DNA of 64,000 bases, taken from JAIOQJ01 sp963718635 (GTDB lineage Bacteria > Planctomycetota > Planctomycetia > Gemmatales > Gemmataceae). Below, one piece after another: positions 38,010 through 48,273 of the stretch. The notes under the pieces are model-generated. The model was not told the origin of the DNA. It searched no databases and saw only the letters and a program-made list of their open reading frames with translations. The stretch lies in assembly GCA_963718635.1 (NCBI GenBank), contig OY970367.1:4216001-4280000 (forward strand). The letters are read 5' to 3'. Both the position numbers and the translations under genes were made by a program. Position 1 is the first letter of the stretch. The number at the start of each line of letters is the position of its first letter.

Positions 38010-39035
38010 ATGACCGAGACGCGCGATACGAATTGTTTAGAGTGTGAAGGCATGGACCGCCGTGAGATGCTGCGTTACGTCAGCATTGCCCCGGCCGTCA
38101 TCGCTGCCAGTGCCACGTTCAAGCTCGGCAGCGCGAAGGCGAATGCGGAACTGCTCCCGATGCCGCGAGAGTGGAAGGTCGGGCCGGCCGAAGCCCTGGT
38201 CAAAGAACTCTTCGAAGGCATGAACGACGAACAGAAAAAGGCCGTCTGCCGGCCTTATGACAATCCTGCCCGCCTATCGGTGAATCCGAACCATGCGCTC
38301 GATAAGACGATCGGCGCGGTCTATACGAAGCCGCAACAAGAACTGATCGAACGAATTGTAAAGGCCATGTCTGCCGGCGATGATGCTTCCTGGCGTCAGA
38401 TCACGCGTGGCGGAACTTGGGACGCGAGCAAGTCATTCGACAAGACGGGCGCCAACATCTTCGGCGACCCGATCAAGGGTAAGTACGCTTTCCTCTTCAC
38501 CGGGCATCATCTCACGTTACGTTGCGATGGCGATCCGACGGATGGCGTGGCGTTCGGCGGCCCGATCTATTACGGCCATACCCCGAACGGTTACAGCGAC
38601 AAGAACGTCTTCTCCTATCAGACGAATCAGGCTGCCAAGTTTTACGATGCGCTCGACAAAGGCCAACGCGAAAAGGCAACGGTGGCGGAGGGCGATCCGG
38701 GCGAGGGCGCTCCGTCGGTGAAATTGCCGGGCATGCCGCGCGGCGTCGGCTTCAGCGATCTAAGCCGTGACCAAAAAGAGCTGATGGGCAACGTGATGCG
38801 CGATCTCCTTTCGCCATTCCGCAAGGAAGATAGCGATGAGGTGATGGCCGTCATTAAAGAGACAGGCGGCATGGATAAGTTGCAGTTCGCCTTCTTCACC
38901 GAGGCGTACGAAAACGCGAAGACGAACGCCAAACAACCCTGGAGTTTCTGGCGCATCGAAGGCCCTGGCTTCGTTTGGAACTTTAGGGTCTTGCCGCATG
39001 TGCATACTTTTGTGAACATCAGCAAGGTGGCTTGA
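38010..39035 (+). CDS. DUF3500-family secreted protein
   Basis: About 341 residues. A twin-arginine-like leader lies about 15 residues in (MDRREMLRYVSIAPAVIAAS). The core is the DUF3500 pattern: FTGHHLTLRCDGD, then VAFGGPIYYGHTP, and a C-terminal WRIEGPGFVWNFRVLP with HVHTFVN. The family has no established activity. AAGGAG precedes the ATG by about eight bases. It stands upstream of a DUF1552 gene in the same direction with a palindromic repeat between them. Confidence 0.87.
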   Translation: MTETRDTNCLECEGMDRREMLRYVSIAPAVIAASATFKLGSAKANAELLPMPREWKVGPAEALVKELFEGMNDEQKKAVCRPYDNPARLSVNPNHALDKTIGAVYTKPQQELIERIVKAMSAGDDASWRQITRGGTWDASKSFDKTGANIFGDPIKGKYAFLFTGHHLTLRCDGDPTDGVAFGGPIYYGHTPNGYSDKNVFSYQTNQAAKFYDALDKGQREKATVAEGDPGEGAPSVKLPGMPRGVGFSDLSRDQKELMGNVMRDLLSPFRKEDSDEVMAVIKETGGMDKLQFAFFTEAYENAKTNAKQPWSFWRIEGPGFVWNFRVLPHVHTFVNISKVA

Positions 39036-39060
39036 ATTAACGGTATGCCCGGCCGATTTT

Positions 39061-39148
39061 GGCGAGCCGAGAGCGTGAGCGACCTGGGTAATAGCTGCAG
39101 CTAGCCGTTGCGATGCTTTCTCATGTCGCTGACGCTCCCGGCTCGTCC
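39061..39148. repeat. GGCGAGCCGGGAGCGT palindromic element (diverged copy)
   Basis: Arms at both ends are recognisable (GGCGAGCCGAGAGCGTGAGC and GCTGACGCTCCCGGCTCG) with several mismatches, in the gap between the DUF3500 and DUF1552 genes. Confidence 0.75.
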
Positions 39149-39245
39149 CAATTCCTGAGCGTTCAATTGAATTGTTCAAAGTCAGCAGTATGCTACAATA
39201 ACTCGGTCGAACCTGCCTACCATCCCTTAGTGCGAATCATCTTTC

Positions 39246-40487
39246 ATGAAAAAATCTCTAAGCCGCAGGGCCTTTCTTAGAGGCGCCGGCGTCTCCATGA
39301 CGCTGCCATTTCTCGACGCCATGCAGCCGGCCTTTGCCGTTACCCTTCCCGCAAAGCCAAGGCGGATGGTTGCCATTCAGACGAATATGGGGATCCTGCC
39401 TCAATACTTCTTCCCCGAAAAGCCAGGGACCGATTACGTCGCATCGCCCTACTTGAAGATTCTTGAAAAGCATCGCCGTGATTTCACTGTGTTCTCGGGA
39501 GTGAGCCATCCCGAGGTCGATGGCGGCCATTCGGCTCAGCGCGTCTTTTTAACGGCAGCCCGGCATCCTGGCAGCCCGAACTTTCGCAACACGATTTCCA
39601 TCGATCAACTGGCCGCCGAACATCTTGGGACGGTAACCCGCTTTCCTTCCTTATCGCTGGCTTCCGAGAACGATTCGCCGCCCGCGTCCATCACGAGCAG
39701 CGGCGTCGGCGTACCTTCCGAGCGGAGCCCGGCTAAGCTTTATCAGCAACTCTTCATGGCGTCCACGCCTGCACAAATCGAACGCAAAATTCGCGAGCTT
39801 CGCCGCGGCCGCAGCATGCTCGATTTCGTTGCCGAAAGTTCGAAGAAACTGCAACGGGAAGTTGGTCCGCGCGATCGCGATAGGCTCGATCAATACTTCA
39901 CTTCTGTCCGCGATCTCGAACAGCGAATGGTGAGCATGGAGGAATGGGAGCGCAAGCCGAAACCGAACGTTAGCACGCCTATGCCTCAGGATGTCGCCGG
40001 CGCGAAGATGTTCGTCGAAAAGCAGCGGGTAATGCTCGACGTCGTCCGCCTGGCGCTTGAGACCGATTCCTCGCGAGTCGTATCGTTCTTCCTCGACGCC
40101 ACGAGCATCCACAACATCACCCATCACGGCAATCGCGAAGAAACGTTGCTCGAACTTCGCACGTTTGAAGAAGCGCAATTCCAGGTGCTCAACAATTTCT
40201 TTACCGCGCTGAGTCAGGTGAAAGAGGAAGGCGAGACGCTGCTCGATCGGACCATGGTTCTCTATGGGACATGCATGGGCAGCGCTAACTCGCATTCAAA
40301 CTACAACCTGCCTGTTCTGCTCGCAGGCGGTGGCTTCAAGCATGGCCAGCATCTCGCCTTCGACCAGAAGCCCGGCAAAAACTATCCACTGCCTAACCTC
40401 TTCGTCAGCATGTTGCAGCGCATGGGCTTCCCGATCGATCGCTTCGCTTCCTCAACGGGAACGATGCGCGGGCTGGAAATGGCGTGA
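39246..40487 (+). CDS. DUF1552-family secreted protein with Tat signal
   Basis: A 413-residue exported protein. The Tat leader is LSRRAFLRGAGVSMTLPFLD. Family features include RRMVAIQTNMGILPQYFFPE, GHSAQRVFLTAARHPG, LASENDSPPAS and a C-terminal MVLYGTCMGSANSHS. DUF1552 proteins are planctomycete/verrucomicrobial proteins usually encoded beside a DUF1592 cytochrome; this copy has none beside it. Activity is not known; a sulfatase- or phosphatase-like fold has been suggested for the related DUF1501, but I cannot confirm it here. Confidence 0.9.
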   Translation: MKKSLSRRAFLRGAGVSMTLPFLDAMQPAFAVTLPAKPRRMVAIQTNMGILPQYFFPEKPGTDYVASPYLKILEKHRRDFTVFSGVSHPEVDGGHSAQRVFLTAARHPGSPNFRNTISIDQLAAEHLGTVTRFPSLSLASENDSPPASITSSGVGVPSERSPAKLYQQLFMASTPAQIERKIRELRRGRSMLDFVAESSKKLQREVGPRDRDRLDQYFTSVRDLEQRMVSMEEWERKPKPNVSTPMPQDVAGAKMFVEKQRVMLDVVRLALETDSSRVVSFFLDATSIHNITHHGNREETLLELRTFEEAQFQVLNNFFTALSQVKEEGETLLDRTMVLYGTCMGSANSHSNYNLPVLLAGGGFKHGQHLAFDQKPGKNYPLPNLFVSMLQRMGFPIDRFASSTGTMRGLEMA

Positions 40488-40501
40488 AATAAGGTTTGCT
40501 T

Positions 40502-40564
40502 TGTTGGCCGGACGCGGCAGCGATGGAGTCTGTTTCGTTCGTCGCTGGCGCGTCCGGCTAACAA
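40502..40564. repeat. GTTAGCCGGACGC inverted repeat
   Basis: TGTTGGCCGGACGCGGCAGC pairs with GCGTCCGGCTAACA around the loop TGGAGTCTGTTTCGTTCG. Fragments of the family are at 36604 and 57343. It immediately follows the DUF1552 stop and may serve as a terminator. Confidence 0.75.
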
Positions 40565-40665
40565 GAAGTTTGCAAGTACTTCACTTTAGCTGCAAGAGAT
40601 GACATGAAGCCCGAGTTGGAATCAACGTTTTCGCAAATCCGCGAGTTGCATCGGGCGAATTCGCA

Positions 40666-41613
40666 TCAAACGTCGCTAAGCAATTCGGACTGAAGCCGCT
40701 CGGCGATCAATCGAAGGTCTTCTGCCGAATAACTTTCCAGTTCTTCGGTTGGCGTCACCGGTCGTCGCAGCGCGAGTGCGCCATTTGTATGCGACCGATA
40801 AATGTTCCTTCCGTTCGCCCTTCCGTTCGCCCTTCCATTCGCCCTTCCATTCGCCCTTCCGTTCGCCCTTCTATCCGCCCTTCTTTCAATCCCGTTTCAT
40901 ACATCGCTTTGGGAAAATAGGACTGGTCTCGCTGCATCTTCAGCCGCGATTGATAGCGTTCTCGTTCGAGGTCGTCTTGAGTGAGCACGGTCAGTTCCTC
41001 CATTGCTCGTTGGATCGGCTTCAGATTCAAGCTTTCCGGTAGAGACCTAGGGTCGAGCGAACTTGCGTGGCGCAAAAAAGTAACACCAGACGTCGAGCGG
41101 ACCGCTTAGTTGGTCAACTGTCAGATTAAACTTCGGCAACTCCATCGTATGCATTTGCAATTGATCGGAAAAGACGATTCCATTGTCCTGATCGACGATC
41201 TGAAACGTCAAGTGATATGCCGTCGTTCCCTTGAACAGTTTGTCGTTGAGAAACAGAATTGAAATCGTCGGCCGCAGTTCACCGTAGTCGTCGCCCTCTT
41301 TCAGTTGATCGCGATAAACGCCCGCCCAATAGTAGAGGAAGCGGTTGACGACGTTGTCGGGCGCCAGCATCTGCATCTCAATGTTGAACCACCGGCCCGT
41401 CGAGTCGCGGGCTTTGATGTCCAGTACGCAGAGCTTGTCGTCCAGCGCGTCTTTAGTGGAAAAAGGATTGCGAATTTCCACGGCGACAATCGGGTCGGCC
41501 AATGACCGGGCCAGCACCGCATTGATCAAATGAATAAGAATATCGGCGTTCTTCTGGACGCCGAAGACATATTTGAACGCATAGTCGACTTTGGGGTCCA
41601 CATCGAGGAACAT
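40666..41613 (-). CDS. Rpn-family PD-(D/E)XK nuclease/recombination-promoting protein (two frameshifts)
   Basis: Member of the Rpn/YhgA family (also called PD-(D/E)XK transposase-like), about 310 residues, whose tested relatives nick DNA and raise recombination. The N-terminal fragment (41047-41613) has DYAFKYVFG, the core Glu in VEIRNPFSTKDALDDKLCVLDIKA, and NIEMQM. At an A6 run (41074-41079) the frame shifts and continues as LRHASSLDPRSLPESLNLK (fragment 40755-41075). A second shift near 40790 restores the real C-terminus, SYSAEDLRLIAERLQSELL, ending at 40666. The EGRxEGR repeat at about 40805-40872 is in the second fragment. Confidence 0.82.
40805..40872 (-). repeat. 12-base minisatellite inside the Rpn-family gene
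   Basis: Five to six tandem CCCTTCCGTTCG-type units (plus strand), encoding the EGRTEGRM repeats of the protein. Unit-to-unit differences are single bases, so copy number may vary. Confidence 0.8.
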
Positions 41614-41717
41614 GGCGATTCTCTTGCATCAATCCGCGCTGGCGCGTTCGGGCACAGGCGTTGCAGCAGCGCTGGATGTCGCCTCCAACGTTGCCTGCAA
41701 CAAGAGTGCGCCAAATC

Positions 41718-44299
41718 TCATCCCCACACGATCAGCCCGGGCTCGAACGCATTCGGCAGGGACGCATTTTTCGGTAGAACCCGAACGCAGTAGCCGTAAT
41801 GGCCGCTTGATCGGCAAGCAATTTTACCTGTGTAAAGCCAGACGCGGTTGCCATTGCTCGAGGGATCAGGCCCGGTCACGGTTTCCAATACCACAGTGCC
41901 GGGCTTGGATATTTCACCGTGTGAATCCAGCACGCCATGAAACAACTGGACTTCCAGATCATCGGGAGTGAATTGCCCGAGCGAAACCCGAACGCGTACC
42001 AGCAGTTCCGCGCCAACGTGCATCGGATCGGAGGCCGGCGCGTCGACGCTCTCGACGCGAATCTGGCTCCAAGCGTCGCGCAACCGACTGCGCCATTTGG
42101 CCAATTCTTCGGCTTTCTTGAATTGATTGGCTGTCAGCAGTGTATGCCTGCGGTAAGAAGGCAAGTAGCAGGTTTCTGTGTATTCCTTCACCATGCGATT
42201 GGTATTGAACACAGGGACGTTAGTGGCGATCGATCGCTTCATGCGCTTGAGCCAGGCGCGAGGCAGGCCATCACTGCCGCGTGTATAGAAAGCAGGCACG
42301 ATCTCCTGTTCGATGAGATCGTAGATGGATCGGCTTTCGACATCATCCTGATAAGGTTCTTGCTCCTTGGTGTACTCTTCGCCGCGGCCGATGGCCCAGC
42401 CGTTGTCGCCCAGATAAGCTTCATCCCACCAGCCATCGAGCACGCTCAGATTCAGGCCGCCGTTGCAGTTCACTTTCATGCCGCTGGTACCGGATGCTTC
42501 AAGAGGCCGGCGCGGGTTGTTCAACCAAACATCCGTGCCCTGAACCAAATAGCGAGCCACGTTCATGTCGTAATCTTCGAGGAACACGACGCGCCGTCGC
42601 AGCTCGGTGCGCCGGGCGTATTGCGTCACCTGGGCAATCAGCTCTTTGCCGCCGTGATCCTTCGGGTGTGCCTTACCGGCAAAAATAATCTGCACCGGCC
42701 TTTCTTTGTCGTTCAACAGAGCGGTCAATCGTTCGAGATTGCGGAAGATCAAATTGCCTCGTTTGTACGTGGCAAACCGTCGCGCGAAGCCAATGGTGAG
42801 GGCATCGGGATCCAGCACTTCATCCGCAGCCTCGATTTCCGCCGGTGGCGCGCCGCGGCGCGTGAGTTGAAGTCTCAACCGCTTCCGCGCAAAGAGACAA
42901 GCTTCTCGCGACGGCGTTCATGCGTCCGCCAGAGTTCGGCATCGGGAATATGTTCGACACGCTGCCAGATGTCGAAGTTCGTCGGCTGTTCCTGCCATTG
43001 CACACCGAGATAGCGATGGTAAAGCTGGTCGATCTCCGGCGATAGCCACGTCTGGGTGTGGACGCCGTTGGTGATCGATGCGATGGGAACTTCAGTTTCG
43101 GGCAGATCGGGCCAGATGTTTTTCCACATTTTCCGCGACACCACGCCATGCAATTTGGCGACGCCATTGCTGGTGTTCGACATGCGGATGGCCAGCACGG
43201 TCATGCTGAAGTTTTCGTGCTCGTTGTTCGGCTTTTCACGGCCGAGGTTGAGGAAGGTTGTCCTGTCCAAGCCCAGGCCCTTGATGTATTCCAGGAAGTG
43301 CTGGTCCATCATATGAGCAGGGAATGCATCATTCCCTGCAGGAACGGGGGTATGCGTCGTAAAGCAGGTTCCTGCTTTGACTGCCTCTGAAGCGGTGGCG
43401 AAATCGAAGTTGCTTTCTTCCATCAACAAACGGACGCGCTCGAGACTACAAAAAGCCGAATGGCCTTCGTTCATGTGACAGATGGTCGGCATTTTGCCCA
43501 GGGCCTTTAACGCCCGAATGCCACCGATGCCCAGAACGATCTCTTGCTCGATGCGCGTATGCTGATCGCCGCCGTAAAGCTGAGCGGTGATGTTGCGATC
43601 GTGCGGACGATTTTGCGGGATGTTGCAATCAATCAAGTAGAGCGGCACTCGGCCGACCTGGATGCGCCAGACGCGAGCGAAGACATCACGGCCGGGGAGC
43701 TGGACGTTGATCAAGAGAGGCGAACCATCTTGCATGGTTTCCGGGATTAGCGGCAGGTTGAAGAAGTCGTTTTCCGGATAACGCTCCTGCTGCCAGCCAT
43801 CAACGTTCAGGTATTGACGGAAGTAGCCTTCGCGATACATCAGGCTGACGCCGCAAAGGGGAATACCTAGATCGCTAGCCGACTTCAGATGATCGCCCGC
43901 CAAAACGCCCAAGCCGCCGGAGTAAACGGGGACGCTTTCGTGAATGCCGAACTCGGCCGAGAAATACGCAATGCGCGCGTACTTTTCGTTCCCGTGATTG
44001 TCTTGAAACCAGGTGGGCGCCGACATGTAGGTGTTCAGCGCATCTTCAACGCGATCCATATGCGCTAAAAAGCCCTCATCTTTTGCAAGTTTTTCGAACC
44101 GCGTCTGTTGTGTCCCGCCGAGCAGTTTCACCGGACTATGTTCGCACGAGACCCAAAGGTCCGGGTCTATGCGGCGAAACAGCGCGACGGCGTCGGCATT
44201 CCAGCACCACCATAAGTTATAGGCCAACCGGTGCAGAGCTTGAAGCCGTTCAGGGAGATGAGGCAACACCGTAAAGGTACGGATGGAACGGTTCGCCAT
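41718..44299 (-). CDS. glgP: Alpha-glucan (glycogen) phosphorylase (frameshifted)
   Basis: Releases glucose-1-phosphate from glycogen or maltodextrin, using pyridoxal phosphate. About 860 residues of the short TIGR02094 type. The N-terminal fragment (42875-44299) has YFSAEFGIHES, YSGGLGVLAGDHLKSASD and HMNEGHSAF; the C-terminal fragment (41718-42878) has TIGFARRFATYKR and the PLP-lysine in ASGTSGMKVNCNGG. The shift is a missing T in a TTT run at about 42891, where EKLVSF should continue into ARKRLRLQLTRR. The TTGA overlap of the fragments is therefore accidental. No other glycogen gene is nearby. Confidence 0.93.
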
Positions 44300-44491
44300 G
44301 AAAAACCTCTGAGAAAACGGGATCGTCCATCAAGGACGTTGAAAACCACCGACTTCCTGTCGAACGGACTTCTTCCTGGTGCGCCCGTCATGAGAGAGGA
44401 ACAGCGGCGGTTGCAGGGATGGTTGTAGGCATAGGAGCGCGATTTTTCAATTGCGCAAAGGTTCATTTCCGGACTTCATGGCTCATCGCAG

Positions 44492-45445
44492 CTATTCTTT
44501 GATTACTTCGCCGCCGTCTTTGCTCGCCAGTGATTTGTACGTCGTCATGTCGATTGAATTTTTCAGGAAACGGCCAGAGCCATCGCCCATGAGAAAATTG
44601 GCGCCGCCGGGATGAGTGCTTCCAAAGGGCATATCGTTGAAAATGACGTCGGAAGTTTTGTTGAGCGGAGTGTTCACGTTCTTAGCACCGGCGCAAACCG
44701 GATCGCCATCGCAGCCGCGCACCCACGAGCGGTAGCGCGTGCCGTTAACGTTGTCGACCCACGACATCTCGCCGACCATCAGGGTATTCGATGTGCCGTC
44801 GGTGATCGTCTGAATTGAACTGCCTAATGTCGGCCCAAGAACCACCGACGCACTATTATCGCGGATGAAAATCCCTTGTAGCGCATAGCCACCATAGCCA
44901 TTTGAAGTGAGCTCATCGAGATAAGGCCCGCCCGTAGCCGGGTTGGCGCCTTTGGGCCCCATCACCCCGTAATAGTGAGTTGTGTAGGACGGCGATCCCG
45001 CCGGGTATTCGTCCGGCGCGTTTGGGAAGTGTGGCGCGGGGAGCAACATTCGCTCGATAGGACATGAAGGGCACATATAAGTAGAAACTTTATAGGAAAC
45101 GCCTAGTCCGATTTTCTTCGGGTCGCCAGAATAACTGCCGCCTCCTAGATTGAATTGCTCGTAGAGGTTGTCCTGTTCGATATAAGGCAACAGGTAGACG
45201 TGCCAGCTCAACTGCGACTGCAAATTGCCAGCTTTCGGAAAAGCATTATACGCGCCCTGAAAAGCGTGCAGGGCCAGGCCAAGCTGCTTCAAATTATTTT
45301 GGCACCTCACCCGAGCAGCCGACTCGCGAACCTTCTGTACAGCCGGCAACAGCAAGCCAATCAGGATGGCAATAATAGCGATGACGACCAACAGCTCGAT
45401 AAGCGTAAAAGCGAGACGGCTTCTATAGGGTCGTGCGTAAAGCAT
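44492..45445 (-). CDS. DUF1559-family protein with type IV pilin-like N-terminus
   Basis: A 317-residue pseudopilin-like surface protein. It begins with a short basic leader and the class III prepilin motif FTLIELLVVIAIIAIL (residues 13-28), followed by VRESAARVRCQNNLKQLGLA. The C-terminal DUF1559 region contains DGTSNTLMVGEMSW and GSTHPGGANFLMGDGSGRFL. These proteins are a hallmark of planctomycetes and are thought to be assembled or exported by type II/IV machinery; the exact role is unknown. The gene stands alone. Confidence 0.93.
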   Translation of the reverse strand: MLYARPYRSRLAFTLIELLVVIAIIAILIGLLLPAVQKVRESAARVRCQNNLKQLGLALHAFQGAYNAFPKAGNLQSQLSWHVYLLPYIEQDNLYEQFNLGGGSYSGDPKKIGLGVSYKVSTYMCPSCPIERMLLPAPHFPNAPDEYPAGSPSYTTHYYGVMGPKGANPATGGPYLDELTSNGYGGYALQGIFIRDNSASVVLGPTLGSSIQTITDGTSNTLMVGEMSWVDNVNGTRYRSWVRGCDGDPVCAGAKNVNTPLNKTSDVIFNDMPFGSTHPGGANFLMGDGSGRFLKNSIDMTTYKSLASKDGGEVIKE

Positions 45446-45550
45446 CGCATTTCCGTTGGCAGCGAGGGAGAGTGGCGACGGAATTTTATTTTAACACGAA
45501 CGTCGACATCGTGACATTCAATCGGCGCGTCGACGAGACAAGTCGGCCGA

Positions 45551-46907
45551 CTATATCGGCAACGGTCCGGTGCTGTCGCCGAACGATTTGGTCGGACAGC
45601 CGATCGCTTGGAACATGCTCAGATACAAATTCATCAACGGGGTATCTTTCGGGTATTTAATGTGTTGGCCGGTCTTGATTTTGCCGCCGCCGCTGCCGCA
45701 GAGCAGAATCGGCAAGTTGTCGTGGTTGTGACGGTTGCCGTCAGAGTTGCCGCTGCCGTAGACGATCATGGTATTGTCCAGCATCGTCTTATCCCCTTCG
45801 GGAATGGAGCGCATTTTGCCTAGGATATAGGCCAACTGCTCGATGTGGAATCGATTGATGCGGCGGATCTTCGCCTGTTTTTTCTTATCGCCGCCATGAT
45901 GCGACAAGTCGTGGTGCCCTTCGCGCACCGTCTCGTCTTTGTCATCGACTTTGGCGACAAGCGATGGATAAGCGCGATTGCTGCCGTCGTTGGCGAACGG
46001 GAACGTGACCACACGAGTGAGATCGGTTTGGAAGGCAAGAATCATCAGATCGGACATCAAGCGCACGTGTTCTTGAAAGTCACGCGGCGTCGATTCTGGA
46101 AGTTTCATGGCAGGGGCGGGTGTCGCGGCGGTTTTCGTTTCCCGCGCACGATCAATACGCAGTTCGATTTCACGAATGGAAGTCAGATATTCGTCCAGCT
46201 TGCGCTGATCACTGGCGCCAAGTTGATTGCTCAACGATTTGGCGTCCTCGCGGACGAAATCGAGCACACTCTTGTCGTATTGTTCGCGTTTGGCTCGCTG
46301 GGCGTCGCGGTCGTTGCTCGAGCCGTTGCCGAAGAGCCGATCGAAAACGTGCTTGGGGTTCACTTCCTTGGGGTTAGGCGACGCATCGCCGCGCCACGAG
46401 AAGTTCGATTGGTAAGCGCACGAATAGCCCGAATCGCAATTGCCGGCGGAACGGCCCGGCTCGATGCCGATTTCCAGCGATGCGAATTTCGTCTGATCGC
46501 CGATCTTGGAAGCAATCCATTGATCGGCCGACTGGCCGACACGGATGTCGGCGCCATTGGTCTTGCGCCTGCCGCCCCGTGAGAAAGGCGGCCTGAGCTC
46601 GCGCATGATCGCCGGGCCCATCGCCATTGGGCCGAGCTTTGTCGAGCGTCAGCCCGGTCAGCACATTTAAGTCTTTCTTGAACGGCTCCAACGGCTCGAG
46701 GATCCACGGCATCTTGAAGACCGTGTTCGTCCCTTCCGGGGTCCAATCGGGAATATGCACCCCGTTGGGGACGTACATAAACGCTGCCCGAATGGGCTTC
46801 GCAGCCGGTGTCGCGGAAGCGGAAAACGTCATCCCCTCCAAGAAGGGGAGCGCAATGGCCGTGCCCAGACCTTTGAGGACGGTTCGGCGAGAGATTGGCT
46901 GGTTCAT
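45551..46907 (-). CDS. DUF1552-family secreted protein with Tat signal (frameshifted)
   Basis: Second DUF1552 gene of the window, about 450 residues. The N-terminal fragment (46374-46907) starts with the Tat leader SRRTVLKGLGTAIALPFLEG, then FMYVPNGVHIPDW. The frame shifts at about 46565 (GCAGGCGCAAG), where LTGRQ should continue into RKTNGADIRVGQSADQW of the second fragment (45551-46627). The rest has EIELRIDRAR, HDLSHHGGD and MIVYGSGNSDGNRHN. It normally pairs with the DUF1592 gene upstream (48274-50743); here two toxin-antitoxin pairs lie between them. Confidence 0.88.
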
Positions 46908-46958
46908 ATTTGGCTTTCCGTATTTCGATTGCTTCGCTGATTTCGTGCGTGACCGCGA

Positions 46959-47255
46959 TCAAATGCGTTTTTGCCACTCTGTCGGATCACGGGATGTATG
47001 AAAGATCGAGTAGACAGTTACCCTATCCGGTAGTCGTCGATAATGGATGACAAATGGATAACCTGGTACTAATGCTTCGCGCAGTTCGTCAAAGACGAGT
47101 GGATATCGTTCTGGCTGCGAAGAAATCGCGGCGAGGATTCTTCGAATCGTCATCGCAAAAGCAGTGCCTCGGCCCGCCTGTCGTCCTTCATACCAATCAA
47201 CTGCGTCATCAAATTCAGCTTGCGCTATCCGGCGTATGATGAGCGGTAAATTCAT
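46959..47255 (-). CDS. RelE/ParE-family toxin, downstream pair
   Basis: About 98 residues with the ParE-like fold: an N-terminal AEFDDAVDWYE helix, RILAAISSQPERYP, then FVIHYRRLPDRVTVYSIFHTSRDPTEW. ParE toxins poison gyrase, RelE toxins cut mRNA; the sequence alone does not separate them, though the FHTSRDP ending resembles ParE/plasmid-stabilisation toxins. The start overlaps the antitoxin stop (ATGA), giving coupled synthesis. Confidence 0.88.
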   Translation of the reverse strand: MNLPLIIRRIAQAEFDDAVDWYEGRQAGRGTAFAMTIRRILAAISSQPERYPLVFDELREALVPGYPFVIHYRRLPDRVTVYSIFHTSRDPTEWQKRI

Positions 47256-47482
47256 CGAGCGCACCTGGCTAAAGCGGCCGTCTCGACTTCTTCCCACGAT
47301 ACTTCATCATCCGGATTCGCGATTTCGTCAGCAAGCCTCCGCTTTAGTTCGTTGCGCTTGGCCTCCGTCAGAGAAGCTCCCGGCTGTTCGGCAGCAATGC
47401 TATCGAGGATTTCCCGTGCGATGGATATCCGCTCGGCAATGGTCATTCGATCGATGCCGAACTCTTGTAAGGTTGTTAACAT
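47252..47482 (-). CDS. Addiction-module antitoxin (PF09720/TIGR02574 type), downstream pair
   Basis: A 76-residue acidic helical protein: RMTIAERISIAREILDSIAA, then LTEAKRNELKRRL and a tail VSWEEVETAA. This is the pattern of addiction-module components that precede ParE-like toxins. It should bind and neutralise the following toxin and probably represses its own promoter, which lies in 47483-47566. Confidence 0.87.
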   Translation of the reverse strand: MLTTLQEFGIDRMTIAERISIAREILDSIAAEQPGASLTEAKRNELKRRLADEIANPDDEVSWEEVETAALARCAR

Positions 47483-47566
47483 TCCCGAATCCTTTGAAAT
47501 TGTCCAAACGCACAGCTTTAGTATACCTAAATCGCAGGCACAGAATCTCTTTAATTTGCAATCACT

Positions 47567-47863
47567 TTAAGTACGTTTTTGCCAATCAGCTGGATTACGC
47601 GATGTATGAAATATCGCTAAAACGATGGCGAGGGCCGCTTCGGGCCGATAATAAACTACATAAGGATATCCGGATACGATCGCAGCTCGAACATCGTTGA
47701 AAACCTCGGGATGTGCATAAGGTCGCAGTTCAATATCGTCGAGCACTTGTTCAATGGCATTTTTGAAGGCCGCTCCGGTACCTGCACAACGTAACTCATA
47801 CCAATCGATGGCGTCATAAAATTCGGCTCGCGCTATTCTGCCAACGCGCAAGGGCAAGCTCAT
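47567..47863 (-). CDS. RelE/ParE-family toxin, upstream pair
   Basis: About 98 residues, paralogue of the 46959-47255 toxin (same AEFYDAIDWYE and FHTSRNPADWQKR landmarks, diverged middle). The start ATG at 47863 overlaps the stop of its antitoxin. Confidence 0.88.
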   Translation of the reverse strand: MSLPLRVGRIARAEFYDAIDWYELRCAGTGAAFKNAIEQVLDDIELRPYAHPEVFNDVRAAIVSGYPYVVYYRPEAALAIVLAIFHTSRNPADWQKRT

Positions 47864-48090
47864 CGGCCATACCTCGCATTTGCATCGGCTTTTACTTCCG
47901 CCCAAGGCAGTGCGTCGTTAGGATTTGCTTCATGGTGTGCCAGCCTTCGCGTTAGCTCGTTTCGCTTAGCCTCCGTCAGGGTAGCACCCGGCTGTTCGGC
48001 AGCGATGCTATCGAGAATTTCCTGTGCGATGGATATTCGTTCGGCAATGGTCATTCGATCAATGCCGAACTGCTGCAATGTTGTTGACAT
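47860..48090 (-). CDS. Addiction-module antitoxin (PF09720/TIGR02574 type), upstream pair
   Basis: A 76-residue paralogue of the 47252-47482 antitoxin. The N-terminal half is nearly identical (DRMTIAERISIAQEILDSIA) and the C-terminal tail, which usually contacts the toxin, has diverged (LPWAEVKADANARY). This fits two pairs with separated specificities. Confidence 0.87.
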   Translation of the reverse strand: MSTTLQQFGIDRMTIAERISIAQEILDSIAAEQPGATLTEAKRNELTRRLAHHEANPNDALPWAEVKADANARYGR

Positions 48091-48273
48091 TCACGCATCC
48101 TCTGAAAATTTGCAACGACTTCGCTGAAGCATAGCAGAACACGAACGATGCATAACGTGTCTGTCATCGCTTGGTGCATCAAGCGCTCCGCCGCGCAAAG
48201 CCTTCGCGTCGCGGCTAACTGCATCATCCCTGTTTGACAGTTCACTACGGAATGAGCATCGCAACTGTAGCCT

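Noticed and set aside
40805..40872. CRISPR or direct-repeat regulatory array
   Set aside because: The 12-base units are coding and in frame, giving EGR repeats in an Rpn-family protein.
41718..44299. Two separate coupled phosphorylase-subunit genes with TTGA overlap
   Set aside because: The two halves match consecutive parts of a single-chain enzyme, and adding one base to a T-run fuses them exactly.
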